DNA from: Nocardia uniformis NBRC 13702
GTDB lineage: Bacteria; Actinomycetota; Actinomycetes; Mycobacteriales; Mycobacteriaceae
Direction of reading: 5' to 3'
Assembly: GCF_001613345.1 (NCBI RefSeq)
Contig: NZ_BDCE01000041.1
Coordinates: forward strand, 1-64,000
Length of the DNA stretch: 64,000 bases
The translations under genes and the position numbers were made by a program. Each line of letters begins with the position of its first letter. Position 1 is the stretch's first letter. The notes beneath the pieces are model-generated. The model had not been told where the DNA came from. It worked only from the letters and a program-made list of their open reading frames with translations, and searched no databases. Positions 27,414 to 36,487 of the stretch are shown in pieces.

Positions 27414-27425
27414 GTTCTTCCTCCA

Positions 27426-27474
27426 GGCACAGCACACCCACGTCGATACGAAGAATCGGTAAGGGTGGTGTGCC
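27426..27474 (-). promoter_or_regulatory. Possible attenuator stem-loop ahead of ABC-F gene
   Basis: GGCACAGCACACCC (27426-27439) and GGGTGGTGTGCC (27463-27474) on the plus strand are near-complements, so the mRNA leader can fold into a stem whose end lies within a few bases of the Shine-Dalgarno box. ABC-F resistance genes are often controlled by such leaders. Evidence here is structural only. Confidence 0.4.
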
Positions 27475-27667
27475 CTGATCTGATGCGTCACGCGCTCGAT
27501 AGCGCGTCAGGACGTTATGGAAGAGTCCCGCGCACTCGCCGCGGCGGCGCGGGACCCAACAGAATCAGAGGTAGAACTGGAAGCTCATGAGGTCCACGGT
27601 AACAAGCCTCCCGGTGACCGGCCAGCGAATATTCCCGTGCCCGCCGTCACCGTCGGCACAATCACCG

Positions 27668-28750
27668 CTAGCTCCCCTTGCGTGCCACGAAATAGCTGTT
27701 GAACGGGTCGGCCTCGACGTGCTGAACATCGGTCTCGGTGAATCCGGCATCGCGGAGCATGGACTGGGCCAGCTGCTCACCCCACACGGTGCCGAGGCCG
27801 TCACCGCCCAGTCCGAGCGACACCGACATGCAGTGCAGGGTGGACACGGTGTACAGGAACGAACCGAAGGGGTGTTCCCGATTGTCCTCCAGATGGCTGG
27901 ATGCCTGGATATCCACCATGAGGAAGACACCGTGCTTGCGCAGTCCGCGTGCGATCGCGGACAGCACCTGCGCCGGATGCGCTTGGTCATGGATAGCGTC
28001 GAAGGCGGTAATCAGGTCATATGCCTCGGACGCGGCGAGTTCCGCGACGTCCTGGACCACGAAGTTCACATTGGTCAGACCGAGCTGCTTCGCCTCCGTA
28101 CGAGCCGCCTCGAGTGCTTCCGCCGAGAAGTCGTAGCCGGTGAACCGGCTGGCCGGATACGCCGCCGCCATGACATTGATGGCATGTCCACGGCCGCAAC
28201 CGATATCGGCGACATCGATGCCCGCACGCAGCCGGTCGGGCAGTCCGGGCACCATCGGCACAATGACATCGACGAGCGCGGAATCGGATACCGCCGCGCT
28301 CTCCTCGGCCATGTAGTCGTGGAACCGGGGATAGTCGCTGTAGGCGAGTCCGCCCCCGTCGCGGAAGCAGTCGACAATCTTCGGCTCCACCTCCCCCATC
28401 ATCGACACGACTCCCATCGTGCGGGCGATATTGCTGGGTCCCGCAGCACGGGTCAGGCAGGCCGCGTGCTCGGGTGGCAGCCGGTAGGTTTCGGCATCGG
28501 CGTCGTAGTCCACGATCCCGGATACGGTCATCGCCCCGAGCCATTCCCGCACATAGCGCTCATCGAGCCCAGCGGTCTCGGCGATCCGGGCACCGGTCGC
28601 CGCCGGCATATCTGCCATGACGTCGAACAGCCCGGTCTGGTGGCCGACGCTGAGCAATAGCGCCGTGCACGCGTTGTTGAGCACCGAAACCATCCGTCCC
28701 GCGAACTCCTCGACGGGAGCTACGACAGTGGATTGATCGACCGTGGTCAT
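27668..28750 (-). CDS. Methyltransferase with N-terminal winged helix
   Basis: This protein of about 360 residues has an N-terminal helical/winged-helix segment ([19 protein letters not shown], then [18 protein letters not shown]) and a C-terminal class I SAM methyltransferase domain. That domain has motif [16 protein letters not shown] (about residue 184), the acidic strand [15 protein letters not shown] and [16 protein letters not shown]. This arrangement occurs in a group of actinobacterial proteins of unknown substrate related to O-methyltransferases, where the winged helix serves dimerisation and not DNA binding. AGAGGTGG precedes ATG 28750. The gene stands between the ABC-F and DUF3291-like genes, all on the minus strand, but gaps of 150 bp or more make one operon uncertain. 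Confidence 0.85.
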   Translation of the reverse strand: MTTVDQSTVVAPVEEFAGRMVSVLNNACTALLLSVGHQTGLFDVMADMPAATGARIAETAGLDERYVREWLGAMTVSGIVDYDADAETYRLPPEHAACLTRAAGPSNIARTMGVVSMMGEVEPKIVDCFRDGGGLAYSDYPRFHDYMAEESAAVSDSALVDVIVPMVPGLPDRLRAGIDVADIGCGRGHAINVMAAAYPASRFTGYDFSAEALEAARTEAKQLGLTNVNFVVQDVAELAASEAYDLITAFDAIHDQAHPAQVLSAIARGLRKHGVFLMVDIQASSHLEDNREHPFGSFLYTVSTLHCMSVSLGLGGDGLGTVWGEQLAQSMLRDAGFTETDVQHVEADPFNSYFVARKGS

Positions 28751-28902
28751 GACCACCTCTTTCTCGTCGCCCCCGGCGGCTGTCGAACCTCGACAGCTTG
28801 GGCACCGGGCGGCACGACGTCTCACGCGGAGATACGCCGATTCCGGAGTTGAGGTTCACCACTGCCCGACACCGACGGCTCGGTGCCCACCTCGCTACTG
28901 CC

Positions 28903-29295
28903 TCAACGCAATTCGTTGATGCGGGTACGAGCCGCCGCCCACGACAGCGGAATGTCCGCGGGTCCGGCGGTCGAATCGATGAAGTTGGGGCTTCCGACAC
29001 GACCCTTCATATCGGACAACATCTCCGCATGCGAACCACTGCGGACGAAGGCCTCCATTGCCTCCTTGTCCGACCACGCGGACAGGGTCCAGAACGTCTT
29101 CGACAGCAACTTGGCGTCCAGGCTGTAGCCGACGCAACCGGGAGCGGTACGCAGTTGGGTTCGAATCTTCAGCGTCCAGCGCAGGAACCTCGGCACATCG
29201 CTGTAGCGAATCAGCGGCAGCCGGGAAGTGAGGACGTGCAGCTGTTCCCCTTCGACCGGCTTATGCACTCCAGAGGACCAGGGCAGTACAGGCAT
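28903..29295 (-). CDS. DUF3291-like (dimeric alpha-beta barrel) protein
   Basis: This is a 130-residue protein resembling DUF3291 and monooxygenase-like dimeric alpha-beta barrels. The segment LHVLTSRLPLIRYSDVPRFL starts the first strand, and CVGYSLDAKLLSKTFWTLSAWSDKEAMEAFVRSGSHAEML is the conserved core. Members bind or oxidise small hydrophobic molecules or heme, but no reaction is established for this subgroup. GAGGGG lies about ten bases before the ATG. The gene is followed by the methyltransferase on the same strand. Confidence 0.7.
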   Translation of the reverse strand: MPVLPWSSGVHKPVEGEQLHVLTSRLPLIRYSDVPRFLRWTLKIRTQLRTAPGCVGYSLDAKLLSKTFWTLSAWSDKEAMEAFVRSGSHAEMLSDMKGRVGSPNFIDSTAGPADIPLSWAAARTRINELR

Positions 29296-29390
29296 GAATT
29301 CTATCCCCTCAATGGCATTGAGCCAGACAATGATCGGCTATATGTAACCAGCCATGGAGCACCCTCGCGACCTGACCACGGCATCGCGAT

Positions 29391-30974
29391 TCAGCCGAAA
29401 GGTGAACCGTCGCCATCGCAGCCGGCGCCCGCGGGCGGGAGTTGGGCGGAGAACAGGTATTCGCGCTTGACCCGTTCGGCGCAGGTGCTGGGCACGTACA
29501 TGCTGCTGTGGCCCGCTCCCTCGACCACCACTACCTGCGCGCGGGCGAGTTGGGCGGCTCCGGCTTCGGCGCCGTGCAGCGGGGTCGCGGGATCGAATCG
29601 ACTGTTGAGCACCAGGATCGGGGCGGCGGTGCGGCGATTCCAGGGACCGGTGTAGCGGTCGGCGTCGCGGGCCTGCCAGAACGCGCACGCCATGGTGTTG
29701 AAGACGCCGATCCGGCCGAAATAGGGCACCCGCTGGTCTTCCGAGATCGCGAACCGGCTGTAGACGGTGGGGTCGGTCGGGACGGTGCTGTCAGTGCATT
29801 GGATGGAGTAGAACGCTTCGGTGCGATTGCCGGTATAGGCCGCGCTGTCGGCGATCGGCAGGATGCCCGGCAGGGTCGTGCCGTCATCGAACAGCGCCTG
29901 CAACAGAACGGCGAGGTCCGGATAGGTCGACGGCCGCGACAGATCCGAGGCCGCATTGACTATCTGGGTATAGGTCCACGGTTGACCATTCACCCGAATC
30001 GGTGCCAGTCGCGCTCGTTCGGCGAGCGCTCGCCATTTCAGTGCGGGATCACCGGCAGCGAACGCGCATCGCGGACCTGCGGCCTCGCATTGCCGCAGGA
30101 AGGCGTCGAAGGTGGCGGCAATGCCGTCGGCCACCTGTTGGCGGGTATCGAGCGGAACGGTGGCGCCTTCCGCGCCATGGCCATTCGCGCTGCCCTGAAA
30201 GTCCATCGAGCCGTCGAACACCATCGCGCGTACCCGGCCGGGAAACATATTGGCGTAGGTCGCGCCGACCTGGGTGCCATAGGAAATGCCGTGATAGGAC
30301 AGCTGCCGATCGCCGACCGCGCGGCGCAGTAGCTCCAAATCCCGAGCGGTATTGGCGGTCGAGGCGTGTTCGAGGATCGGGCCGGCGAGTTGCGCGCATC
30401 GGTCCGCGAGTTCTTTATTGCCGGCGTAGAAGGCGGCTTCGCCGGCCGGGTCGCCGGGCATATCCGGCATGGAACCCAGAAAAGCCAACTGCTCCTCGGT
30501 ATTCGGGAAACAGCGGGTCGGCGCACTGCGTGCCACCGCCCGCGGATCCCAGGAGACGATGTCGAATCGCGACCGCAGCTCCTCGGAGAACAGGAAAGGC
30601 CAGCGCGCCCGCTCGCGTAGTCGATCGATTCCGGACGCGCCCGGACCGCCGAAATTGACGAATAGCGTGCCGATTCGCGCATTCGGGTCCGCGGCCGGCA
30701 GTTTGATCAGCGCCAGGTCGATCGGATCGGCGTGCGGCTGCCGGTAGTCCAATGGCACCGACGCGGTCGAGCATTGGAACCCGTCGGCGCAGTCCGCCCA
30801 GTGCAGCGTGGGCGTTTCCGCCGATTGCGCGAGCGGATCGAGATACGGATCCGCGCCACCGTCCGCCGTTGCGGGCACCGCCACCCCGAATGCACCGGCG
30901 CTCAGTACGAGTGCGAAGGCGACGATTCGGATTCGGATTCGGTGAAAACTGCTGCGTCCCAAACGCAGAACCAA
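29391..30974 (-). CDS. Secreted alpha/beta hydrolase, tripeptidyl-aminopeptidase type
   Basis: This exported serine hydrolase has about 527 residues. A basic N terminus and the hydrophobic stretch IVAFALVLSAGAFGVAVPATA form a signal peptide with a likely cleavage after ATA. The domain has the oxyanion segment FVNFGGPGASG, nucleophile elbow GISYGTQVG, acid loop LVLNSRFDPATPLHGA and histidine GAGHSSM. This is the set found in Streptomyces SlpD/SlpE-type peptidases and mycobacterial homologues. Cysteines such as those in DCADGFQCSTASVPLDY probably form disulfides. The start is uncertain; I use TTG 30974 (GGAAGG ahead), while in-frame GTG 31016 and a longer frame to 31061 also exist. A distant paralogue lies at 45630. 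Confidence 0.8.
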   Translation of the reverse strand: MVLRLGRSSFHRIRIRIVAFALVLSAGAFGVAVPATADGGADPYLDPLAQSAETPTLHWADCADGFQCSTASVPLDYRQPHADPIDLALIKLPAADPNARIGTLFVNFGGPGASGIDRLRERARWPFLFSEELRSRFDIVSWDPRAVARSAPTRCFPNTEEQLAFLGSMPDMPGDPAGEAAFYAGNKELADRCAQLAGPILEHASTANTARDLELLRRAVGDRQLSYHGISYGTQVGATYANMFPGRVRAMVFDGSMDFQGSANGHGAEGATVPLDTRQQVADGIAATFDAFLRQCEAAGPRCAFAAGDPALKWRALAERARLAPIRVNGQPWTYTQIVNAASDLSRPSTYPDLAVLLQALFDDGTTLPGILPIADSAAYTGNRTEAFYSIQCTDSTVPTDPTVYSRFAISEDQRVPYFGRIGVFNTMACAFWQARDADRYTGPWNRRTAAPILVLNSRFDPATPLHGAEAGAAQLARAQVVVVEGAGHSSMYVPSTCAERVKREYLFSAQLPPAGAGCDGDGSPFG

Positions 30975-31155
30975 GTCGATAGCCTTCCGAGCACGGACGA
31001 ACGTATGCCCGTACACCTTGCCACACCGCCGGGTATGTCCGATGCCTCGGAATGCGATCACGCATCCCGAGGCATCGCGTATTTCCGAGCGTCAACCGAT
31101 TTCCCCTGCGCACAGCCGGTTTCGACGCCGGACGGTGGCGGGGCCGCTGGACGTG

Positions 31156-32172
31156 TCAGTGCGCGCCGAGTGCGTCGAGGATCATCGGGCGTGCGTTCGC
31201 GAGACCCTGCCGCCAGTAGGGCCAGGTGTGGGTCCCATTGCCGATCTCGATGCGAGCGCCGATCCCCAGCGCCGCGACCCGATCCCGGAATATCTGGGCG
31301 GCGGTCATCGTCATCGCTTCCAGGGCCATGGCGTTCACGGTGTTCACGGCGCCGTACGGCAGGTCCGGTGGACCCGGCATCCCATTGCCCGACGAGACGT
31401 ACATCGGCAGTCCGCGCAGCCGCTCGGCCTGCGCGGTGGCGTCGTTGCGGCTCCAGGCGGGATCCCCGGCCGGTCCCCACATATCGTCCACATTGAACTG
31501 GCCCTCATCCCACATGGCGGCGCGCATCGCCTGATTCCACATCGGGAAGGTCGGGTTCACGAATCCCGAGAAGGATCCGGCGAACCGGAACTGGTCCCGG
31601 TGGTGGGCGGCCAGCACCAGTGCGGCATTGCCACCCATGGAGGCCCCGACAATGGCCTTATTGGTGCGCGATACGCCGTACCCCGCCAGGAAGTCCGGCA
31701 GTTCCCGGGTCAGGAAGGTTTCCCACTTGTAGGTGATCGGTTGACGATTGGTACTGCTGGAGCGGTACCAATCGGTGTAGAAGCTGGACCGCCCGCCGAC
31801 CGGGAATACCAGGGTGACGTTGTCATTGGCGAACTGGCGCAGTGCGTCGGTATCGGATGTCCACTGGCTGTGGTCGTTCGGTGCTCGGAGACCGTCGAGC
31901 ACATAGAGGGCAGCGCCGCCACCGCGAGCCGCCCACTGCACCTGGATTTTGATCGGCCCCATACTCGATGGCACCCAGAGCTCTTCGTAACCGCCTGCCG
32001 GTGCGCGTAATACCGGTGCGTGGATCGGTGCCGCGGGCGCCGCCGCCGCGCCCACCGATGACACGAGTACGGCCGCCGCAATGACCGTGCAGGCCTTCCC
32101 CAACCAACCGCGAATTGCCCGTCGGCGACCGGATCGCGCTGCCATGTCCACCCGCATAACTCCCACCATCAT
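31156..32172 (-). CDS. Antigen-85-like mycolyltransferase/esterase
   Basis: This is a 338-residue exported protein of the antigen 85 (fbp) esterase family. The N terminus is basic and followed by VIAAAVLVSSVGAAAAPAAP, a Sec signal. The mature part begins with HAPVLRAPAGGYEELWVPS and contains LYVLDGLRAPNDHSQW, VFPVGGRSSFYTDWY, the nucleophile segment AIVGASMGGNAALVLAAHH and the histidine in GNGTHTWPYWRQGL. These enzymes move mycolic acids onto trehalose or arabinogalactan in the cell envelope, which supports a mycolata host. Length is normal. Several in-frame ATGs (32172, 32157, 32145) compete and none has a strong ribosome site. Confidence 0.85.
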   Translation of the reverse strand: MMVGVMRVDMAARSGRRRAIRGWLGKACTVIAAAVLVSSVGAAAAPAAPIHAPVLRAPAGGYEELWVPSSMGPIKIQVQWAARGGGAALYVLDGLRAPNDHSQWTSDTDALRQFANDNVTLVFPVGGRSSFYTDWYRSSSTNRQPITYKWETFLTRELPDFLAGYGVSRTNKAIVGASMGGNAALVLAAHHRDQFRFAGSFSGFVNPTFPMWNQAMRAAMWDEGQFNVDDMWGPAGDPAWSRNDATAQAERLRGLPMYVSSGNGMPGPPDLPYGAVNTVNAMALEAMTMTAAQIFRDRVAALGIGARIEIGNGTHTWPYWRQGLANARPMILDALGAH

Positions 32173-32507
32173 TCCAGGTAAGTTACCGAAACCCCCTGAA
32201 TCCCGCTGTCGCTCAGGTCAATTTGCGCAATTGCGCCCCCGGTTTCGGCACGCCTCCACGGGCTGCCGACGCCGCAGGCCGTCCCCGTCTTGCCCGACAA
32301 GTAACCGACGAGACTCGGACCTCTCTGTCGACCCGCGTTGCTGCCGGTGCGCTCGGTCACCCGATAGCGGCAACGAAGTACCACCAGCGAATCTCGGATG
32401 AAAGTGATGCTGGGATAACGCAATAGGTAGATTGTGCGCTACGGTCGGGCGTGTTTGCGCGAGTGCGCCCGACTCCGGTGTAGCCGACAGGATTGACGAA
32501 ACCCCAT
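32173..32507. other. Divergent intergenic region before the conservon
   Basis: About 335 bases. It holds a perfect 12-bp palindrome GCGCAATTGCGC at 32225-32236 and presumably the promoters of the mycolyltransferase and of the conservon. No gene or RNA was recognised. Confidence 0.4.
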
Positions 32508-33884
32508 ATGGTTGTGATGTTTCTCTGGATACTCGTTCCCCTACTTGTGCTCGCTGTGGCTGCGGCGGGATACACGGCGATAATGCTGCGCGCCGAGCGT
32601 GCCCGCGCCGACGGCTTGGCCGCCCAGGTGCGCGGCTGGGAGCAGTTGCTCGAACAGCTTGTCCGCAAGACCCTCCCGTCGGTCACCGAGTCGGTCCGCC
32701 GCCCCGGGATGCCCATGACCGGGATGGAGATCCCGCCCGGCCTGGAGCAGTCGACCATCGCGCCGCTGGTCTGGCAAACCGTCGAATGCTATGCCGATGA
32801 TCTGCGGCTGCTGTGGGCAGAAGCGTCCGATCAGGGCAGGCGGGAGACCGAGGCGGAGGCTCGTCAGGCAATCACCAACGCCGAGCAGGCCGTCCGCTCC
32901 GAAGCCCAGGGCGCGTCGCGGGATGTGACCGCCGCGGCGGTCCGGTCGTTCGGCACCTCGGTGGTCAGTCTGGGCGCCGATGTCGGCAAGGTGGTCAGTG
33001 CCGCGTTGCGCGAGCATCGCGACGACGCGGTGTACGAGACGCTCATCCGCATCGACCACAGCGTGCAGCAGATGATCCGGCAGGCGCAGTCGTATGTGAT
33101 TGTCAGCGGTGGGCTGCCCGGCCGCCGTTGGCCGCAGCAATCGGTGACCGATGTGGTCGGTGGCGCCACCGGCCGCGTACGTGACTACCTGCGGGTGCGC
33201 GCGATGCAGGGCGACCGCGTGGTGGCCAGCCGCGTGGTGGAGCCGCTCGTGCACTCCGTGGCGACGCTGCTGGACAACGCATTGCGCTACTCGCCCCCTA
33301 CGTCATTCGTCGATATCAGCTTCCAGGAGGGCCACCACGGGGTGACCATCCTGATCGACGATGCCGGGGTGCGGATGAGCCAGGAGCAGTTGGAGGACGC
33401 CCGCCAGGTACTCGCCGGCGAGCGCGCCGTCGATATCCTCGAGCTCGGCCCCGCGCCGAAGATCGGCTTCCCCAGTATCGCGGCATTGGTGCGGCGGTAC
33501 GGATTCAGTGTCTACGTCGACGGCCCCAATATGTACGGCGGCGTCCGGGCGATGGTGTACATCCCCGAATCGCTGCTGGTGGCCCCACAGGACGTCAAGG
33601 AACAGCCCGCGGTGGCCTCCCCGCCCGCGGTGCTCCCGGTGGACGGAGGACCCGTGACCGATCCCGATGTCGCCGCGGCCACCACCGCGAGCGGACTGGC
33701 GAAACGGCGGCGGCGCACGGTGGCCACGCCGAGTGTGCAATCGCCCGCGCCCACTCTCCAATCCGCCCCGGCTCCAACGCTCCAACTAGCTCGACCCGAT
33801 ATCGCAGCGGCGTGGCACAGCGGCTCGGTCAGTGGCCGCACCGCCGCGGCCGAAGCCGACCAGACCGAAGGGATGATCTCGTGA
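32508..33884 (+). CDS. cvnA: Conservon membrane-anchored histidine-kinase-like ATPase (CvnA type)
   Basis: This protein of about 458 residues starts with one transmembrane helix (VVMFLWILVPLLVLAVAAAGY), then a charged helical region, then a GHKL ATPase domain. The ATPase shows the N box HSVATLLDNALRYSPP and the G1-like box ILIDDAGVRM. No phosphoacceptor histidine of an H-box is evident, as is usual for CvnA. The C-terminal 80 residues are low-complexity, rich in Ala, Pro and Thr. It heads a block of roadblock, DUF742, GTPase and two P450 genes, the standard conservon order. CvnA is thought to act at the membrane with CvnB-D like a G-protein-coupled switch. Start choice is uncertain: TTG 32493 and ATG 32517 are alternatives. 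Confidence 0.85.
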   Translation: MVVMFLWILVPLLVLAVAAAGYTAIMLRAERARADGLAAQVRGWEQLLEQLVRKTLPSVTESVRRPGMPMTGMEIPPGLEQSTIAPLVWQTVECYADDLRLLWAEASDQGRRETEAEARQAITNAEQAVRSEAQGASRDVTAAAVRSFGTSVVSLGADVGKVVSAALREHRDDAVYETLIRIDHSVQQMIRQAQSYVIVSGGLPGRRWPQQSVTDVVGGATGRVRDYLRVRAMQGDRVVASRVVEPLVHSVATLLDNALRYSPPTSFVDISFQEGHHGVTILIDDAGVRMSQEQLEDARQVLAGERAVDILELGPAPKIGFPSIAALVRRYGFSVYVDGPNMYGGVRAMVYIPESLLVAPQDVKEQPAVASPPAVLPVDGGPVTDPDVAAATTASGLAKRRRRTVATPSVQSPAPTLQSAPAPTLQLARPDIAAAWHSGSVSGRTAAAEADQTEGMIS

Positions 33885-34336
33885 ACTCACCGACAGCGGC
33901 CGACCCCCTCAACGCGACACCACCGGCGAACCTCGCCGACGGCCCCAACCGCCTCGGCTGGATGCTCGCCGAACTCGATGTGCCCGGGGTCCGATTCTCG
34001 GTGCTGCTCTCCGAAGATGGTCTGCGGATCGCGCACTCGGGCAATATCACTCGCGATAACGCCGACCGGTTCGCCGCGGCCGCATCGGGTTTGCGCTCTC
34101 TGGGTAAGGCGCTCGGCGAATTCTGCGGCGGTCTCGGCGACAATGTGCGCCAGAATGTCACCGAGTACGACCAGGGCATGATCTTCATTACCGCCGCGGG
34201 CGAGGGTGCGGTACTCGGCGTATCTACCACCGCCGAGGTCGATGTCGCGCTCGTCGCGCATCGGCTCAATGAGCTAGCCGCCCGCGTCGGCCACGAGCTA
34301 GGCGCTGTGCCGCGTCGAGGCGGCGCCCGGCCATGA
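33881..34336 (+). CDS. cvnB: Roadblock/LC7 protein (CvnB type)
   Basis: This is a 151-residue roadblock/longin-like protein. RLGWMLAELDVPGVRFSVLLSEDGLRIAHSG is the classical opening, followed by ADRFAAAASGLRSLGKAL and MIFITAAGEGAVLGVSTTAEVDVALVAHRL. Such proteins act as scaffolds or exchange regulators for the small GTPase CvnD. The start is GTG 33881, overlapping the CvnA stop by four bases (GTGA), with AGGGATG ahead. Its own stop overlaps the DUF742 gene start by ATGA. Function follows from the conserved gene order. Confidence 0.9.
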   Translation: MNSPTAADPLNATPPANLADGPNRLGWMLAELDVPGVRFSVLLSEDGLRIAHSGNITRDNADRFAAAASGLRSLGKALGEFCGGLGDNVRQNVTEYDQGMIFITAAGEGAVLGVSTTAEVDVALVAHRLNELAARVGHELGAVPRRGGARP

Positions 34337-34677
34337 CCGGGCCGCGGCGTGATCCCGATCTTGTCCGGGCGTATGTGCGCACCGGTGGGCGTTCGCGTCC
34401 CACCCAGCAACTGGACCTCGTCACCGTGATTCTCGCCGACGGCGTACCACTGCAGGGCGGCTCGCCCGACGCGCGTCGGATCTTCGCGCTGTGCCATCAG
34501 GCTCTATCGCTCGCGGAGATCGCCGCCCACCTCGACCTGCCGCCGTCAGTGGTGAAGATCGTCGTTTCCGACCTGCTCGACGGCGGTCACCTGATTACCC
34601 GGACGCCCGAGCATGCTCTGCCGGACGTCAGTTTGTTGGAAGAGGTACTGAATGGGCTCCGCGCCCTCGCGGTCTGA
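34333..34677 (+). CDS. cvnC: DUF742 protein (CvnC type)
   Basis: This is a 114-residue protein. The sequence DPDLVRAYVRTGGRSRPTQQLDLVT and the helix-turn-helix-like tract ALSLAEIAAHLDLPPSVVKIVVSDLLDGGHLITR are the DUF742 signature. The fold suggests a winged helix, but in conservons it is viewed as a partner of CvnA, B and D. It overlaps both neighbours: ATGA at its start and 26 bases at its end with the GTPase gene. Confidence 0.9.
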   Translation: MTGPRRDPDLVRAYVRTGGRSRPTQQLDLVTVILADGVPLQGGSPDARRIFALCHQALSLAEIAAHLDLPPSVVKIVVSDLLDGGHLITRTPEHALPDVSLLEEVLNGLRALAV

Positions 34678-35254
34678 AGTCGACTACCTGCCCGCCACTA
34701 TCACCAAATCGGTCAAGCTCTTGGTGGCGGGCAACTTCGGTGTCGGCAAAACCACCTTCGTCAACAGCGTCTCGGAGATCAAGCCGCTGCGCACCGAAGA
34801 GACGATCACCGAGAACAGTATCGGTATCGACGATGTGGCCGGCCTCCGGAACAAGACGACCACGACGGTCGCCATGGACTTCGGCCGTATCACGCTCAAT
34901 CCCGAACTAGCCCTGTACCTTTTCGGCACTCCCGGCCAGCAGCGTTTCGTCCCGCTGTGGGAGGAGCTGGCGCGCGGTGCGCTCGGCGCGCTGGTGCTCG
35001 TCGATACTCGGCGCATCGAACAATCCGATGAGGTGCTGTCGGTGCTCGAGGAGCGCGGGGTGCAGTACTCGGTGGCGGTCAATGAATTCGAGGGTGCGAA
35101 GCGGTATCCGCTCGCCGAGATCCGCGATGCGCTCGACCTGGCCGAGGGCACCCCGCTGACCGCCCTGGACGCTCGTGATCGACGCACCTGTGTGCAGTCG
35201 CTCATCACCCTCGTCGAGTTCTTGTTTCATTCGCGTCAGGAGACACGCATTTGA
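34652..35254 (+). CDS. cvnD: Small GTPase (CvnD type)
   Basis: This is a 200-residue P-loop GTPase. G1 is GNFGVGKTTF (about residue 28), G3 is FGTPGQQRF, and the usual NKxD box is replaced by AVNEFEG, as in other Cvn/MglA-like GTPases. The threonines around TTTTVAMDFG fit the switch I region. It is cytoplasmic and thought to switch the conservon output according to nucleotide state. Its ATG lies inside the end of the DUF742 gene, and its stop overlaps the TTG start of the P450 gene, so all are coupled. Confidence 0.92.
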   Translation: MGSAPSRSEVDYLPATITKSVKLLVAGNFGVGKTTFVNSVSEIKPLRTEETITENSIGIDDVAGLRNKTTTTVAMDFGRITLNPELALYLFGTPGQQRFVPLWEELARGALGALVLVDTRRIEQSDEVLSVLEERGVQYSVAVNEFEGAKRYPLAEIRDALDLAEGTPLTALDARDRRTCVQSLITLVEFLFHSRQETRI

Positions 35255-36477
35255 CCACTTCGATCGGCCCGTCCTCCGTTGTCGACGGAACGCGCTACCC
35301 GCTCTATGCCCAGGAATTCGCGGCCGACCCACACGCCAACTACCGTGAAATGCGTCGCCAATACGGCTCTTTGGTGCCGGTGGAACTCGCGCCCGGGGTG
35401 CCCGCCACCCTGGTGATCGGATACCACGACGCGGTGCGGATTCTCAATGATCCCGAACACTTCCCCGCCGATCCGCGCATCTGGCAGCAGACCATTCCGG
35501 CCGACTGCCCGGTGAAGCCGATGATGGAGTGGTATCCCAATGTGCTGCGCAATGCCGGTGCGGCGCACTGGCGTTACCGGCAGGCGAATGTCAGTGCTGT
35601 CGACGGTGTCAATCTGCACGGCCTGCACGCCATTGTGGAGCGCGAGGCCATTCCGCTGATCAATACCTTCTGCGAGACTGGTGAAGCTGAGCTCATCACG
35701 CAGTACGCCTTCCCGCTGGTTTTCGCCGGTCTCAACGACATGCTGGGCTGCCCACCGGAGATCGGGCAGCGCGTGGCCGCGGGTATGGCCGCCCTGTTCG
35801 ATTCGGTGGACGATAACGCCGCTCTCGGTATGGAGATGCTCAGTGGTGCGCTGTTGGAGCTGATCGCGCTCAAGAAACGCGAACCCGGCAACGATATGGT
35901 GACCCGGCTGCTGCAGCACGAGGCCGGACTCGATGACACCGAGATGCTGGCCAATATCATCAGCCTCTACGGCGCCGGATTGGAACCGCAGCAGAATCTG
36001 ATCATCAATACGCTGCGGCTGATCCTCACCGATGAACGTTTCGCGGGCGATGTGCTGGGCGGAAGCCTTTCCACGCGTGACGCGTTGGACGAGGTCCTGT
36101 TCAACGATCCGCCGATGGCGAACTTCGCCATCTCCTACCCGCGCCAGCCCATGCTGATCGGCGACACCTGGCTGCCCGCGCATCAGCCGGTGGTCATCAG
36201 TCTCGCCGGGTGCAATAACGATCCCACGATCGCCGGTGGTGAGCGCATCGGCAATCGCTCACATCTGGCGTGGAGCCTGGGACCGCATGCCTGCCCGGCG
36301 AAGTCGGTGGCGTCGCTGGTGGCGCAGGAGGCGATCGATCAATTGCTCGACGCGCTGCCCGAGTTGCGGCTCGCCGTTCCGGTGGATGAATTATCTTGGC
36401 GCCCAGGGCCGTTTCACCGCGCGCTGGCAGCGCTGCCGGTGGTCTTCCCTGCGTGTCCGCCGTTGAATGTGAAGTAG
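35251..36477 (+). CDS. Cytochrome P450 lacking the ExxR motif (CYP157-like)
   Basis: This is a 408-residue P450-fold protein. The heme-binding region reads WSLGPHACPAK, keeping the cysteine but with Pro in place of the following Gly. The K-helix site reads DEVLFNDPP, so the normally invariant arginine of ExxR is Phe. The I helix reads YGAGLEPQQ with no acid-threonine pair for oxygen activation. CYP157 proteins in Streptomyces conservons are the known P450s without ExxR, and this gene sits in the same place, just before a CYP154-like gene. The start is TTG 35251 with AGGAGA ahead, overlapping the GTPase stop. Normal monooxygenase activity is doubtful. Confidence 0.88.
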   Translation: MTTSIGPSSVVDGTRYPLYAQEFAADPHANYREMRRQYGSLVPVELAPGVPATLVIGYHDAVRILNDPEHFPADPRIWQQTIPADCPVKPMMEWYPNVLRNAGAAHWRYRQANVSAVDGVNLHGLHAIVEREAIPLINTFCETGEAELITQYAFPLVFAGLNDMLGCPPEIGQRVAAGMAALFDSVDDNAALGMEMLSGALLELIALKKREPGNDMVTRLLQHEAGLDDTEMLANIISLYGAGLEPQQNLIINTLRLILTDERFAGDVLGGSLSTRDALDEVLFNDPPMANFAISYPRQPMLIGDTWLPAHQPVVISLAGCNNDPTIAGGERIGNRSHLAWSLGPHACPAKSVASLVAQEAIDQLLDALPELRLAVPVDELSWRPGPFHRALAALPVVFPACPPLNVK

Positions 36478-36487
36478 GAGAACTACC

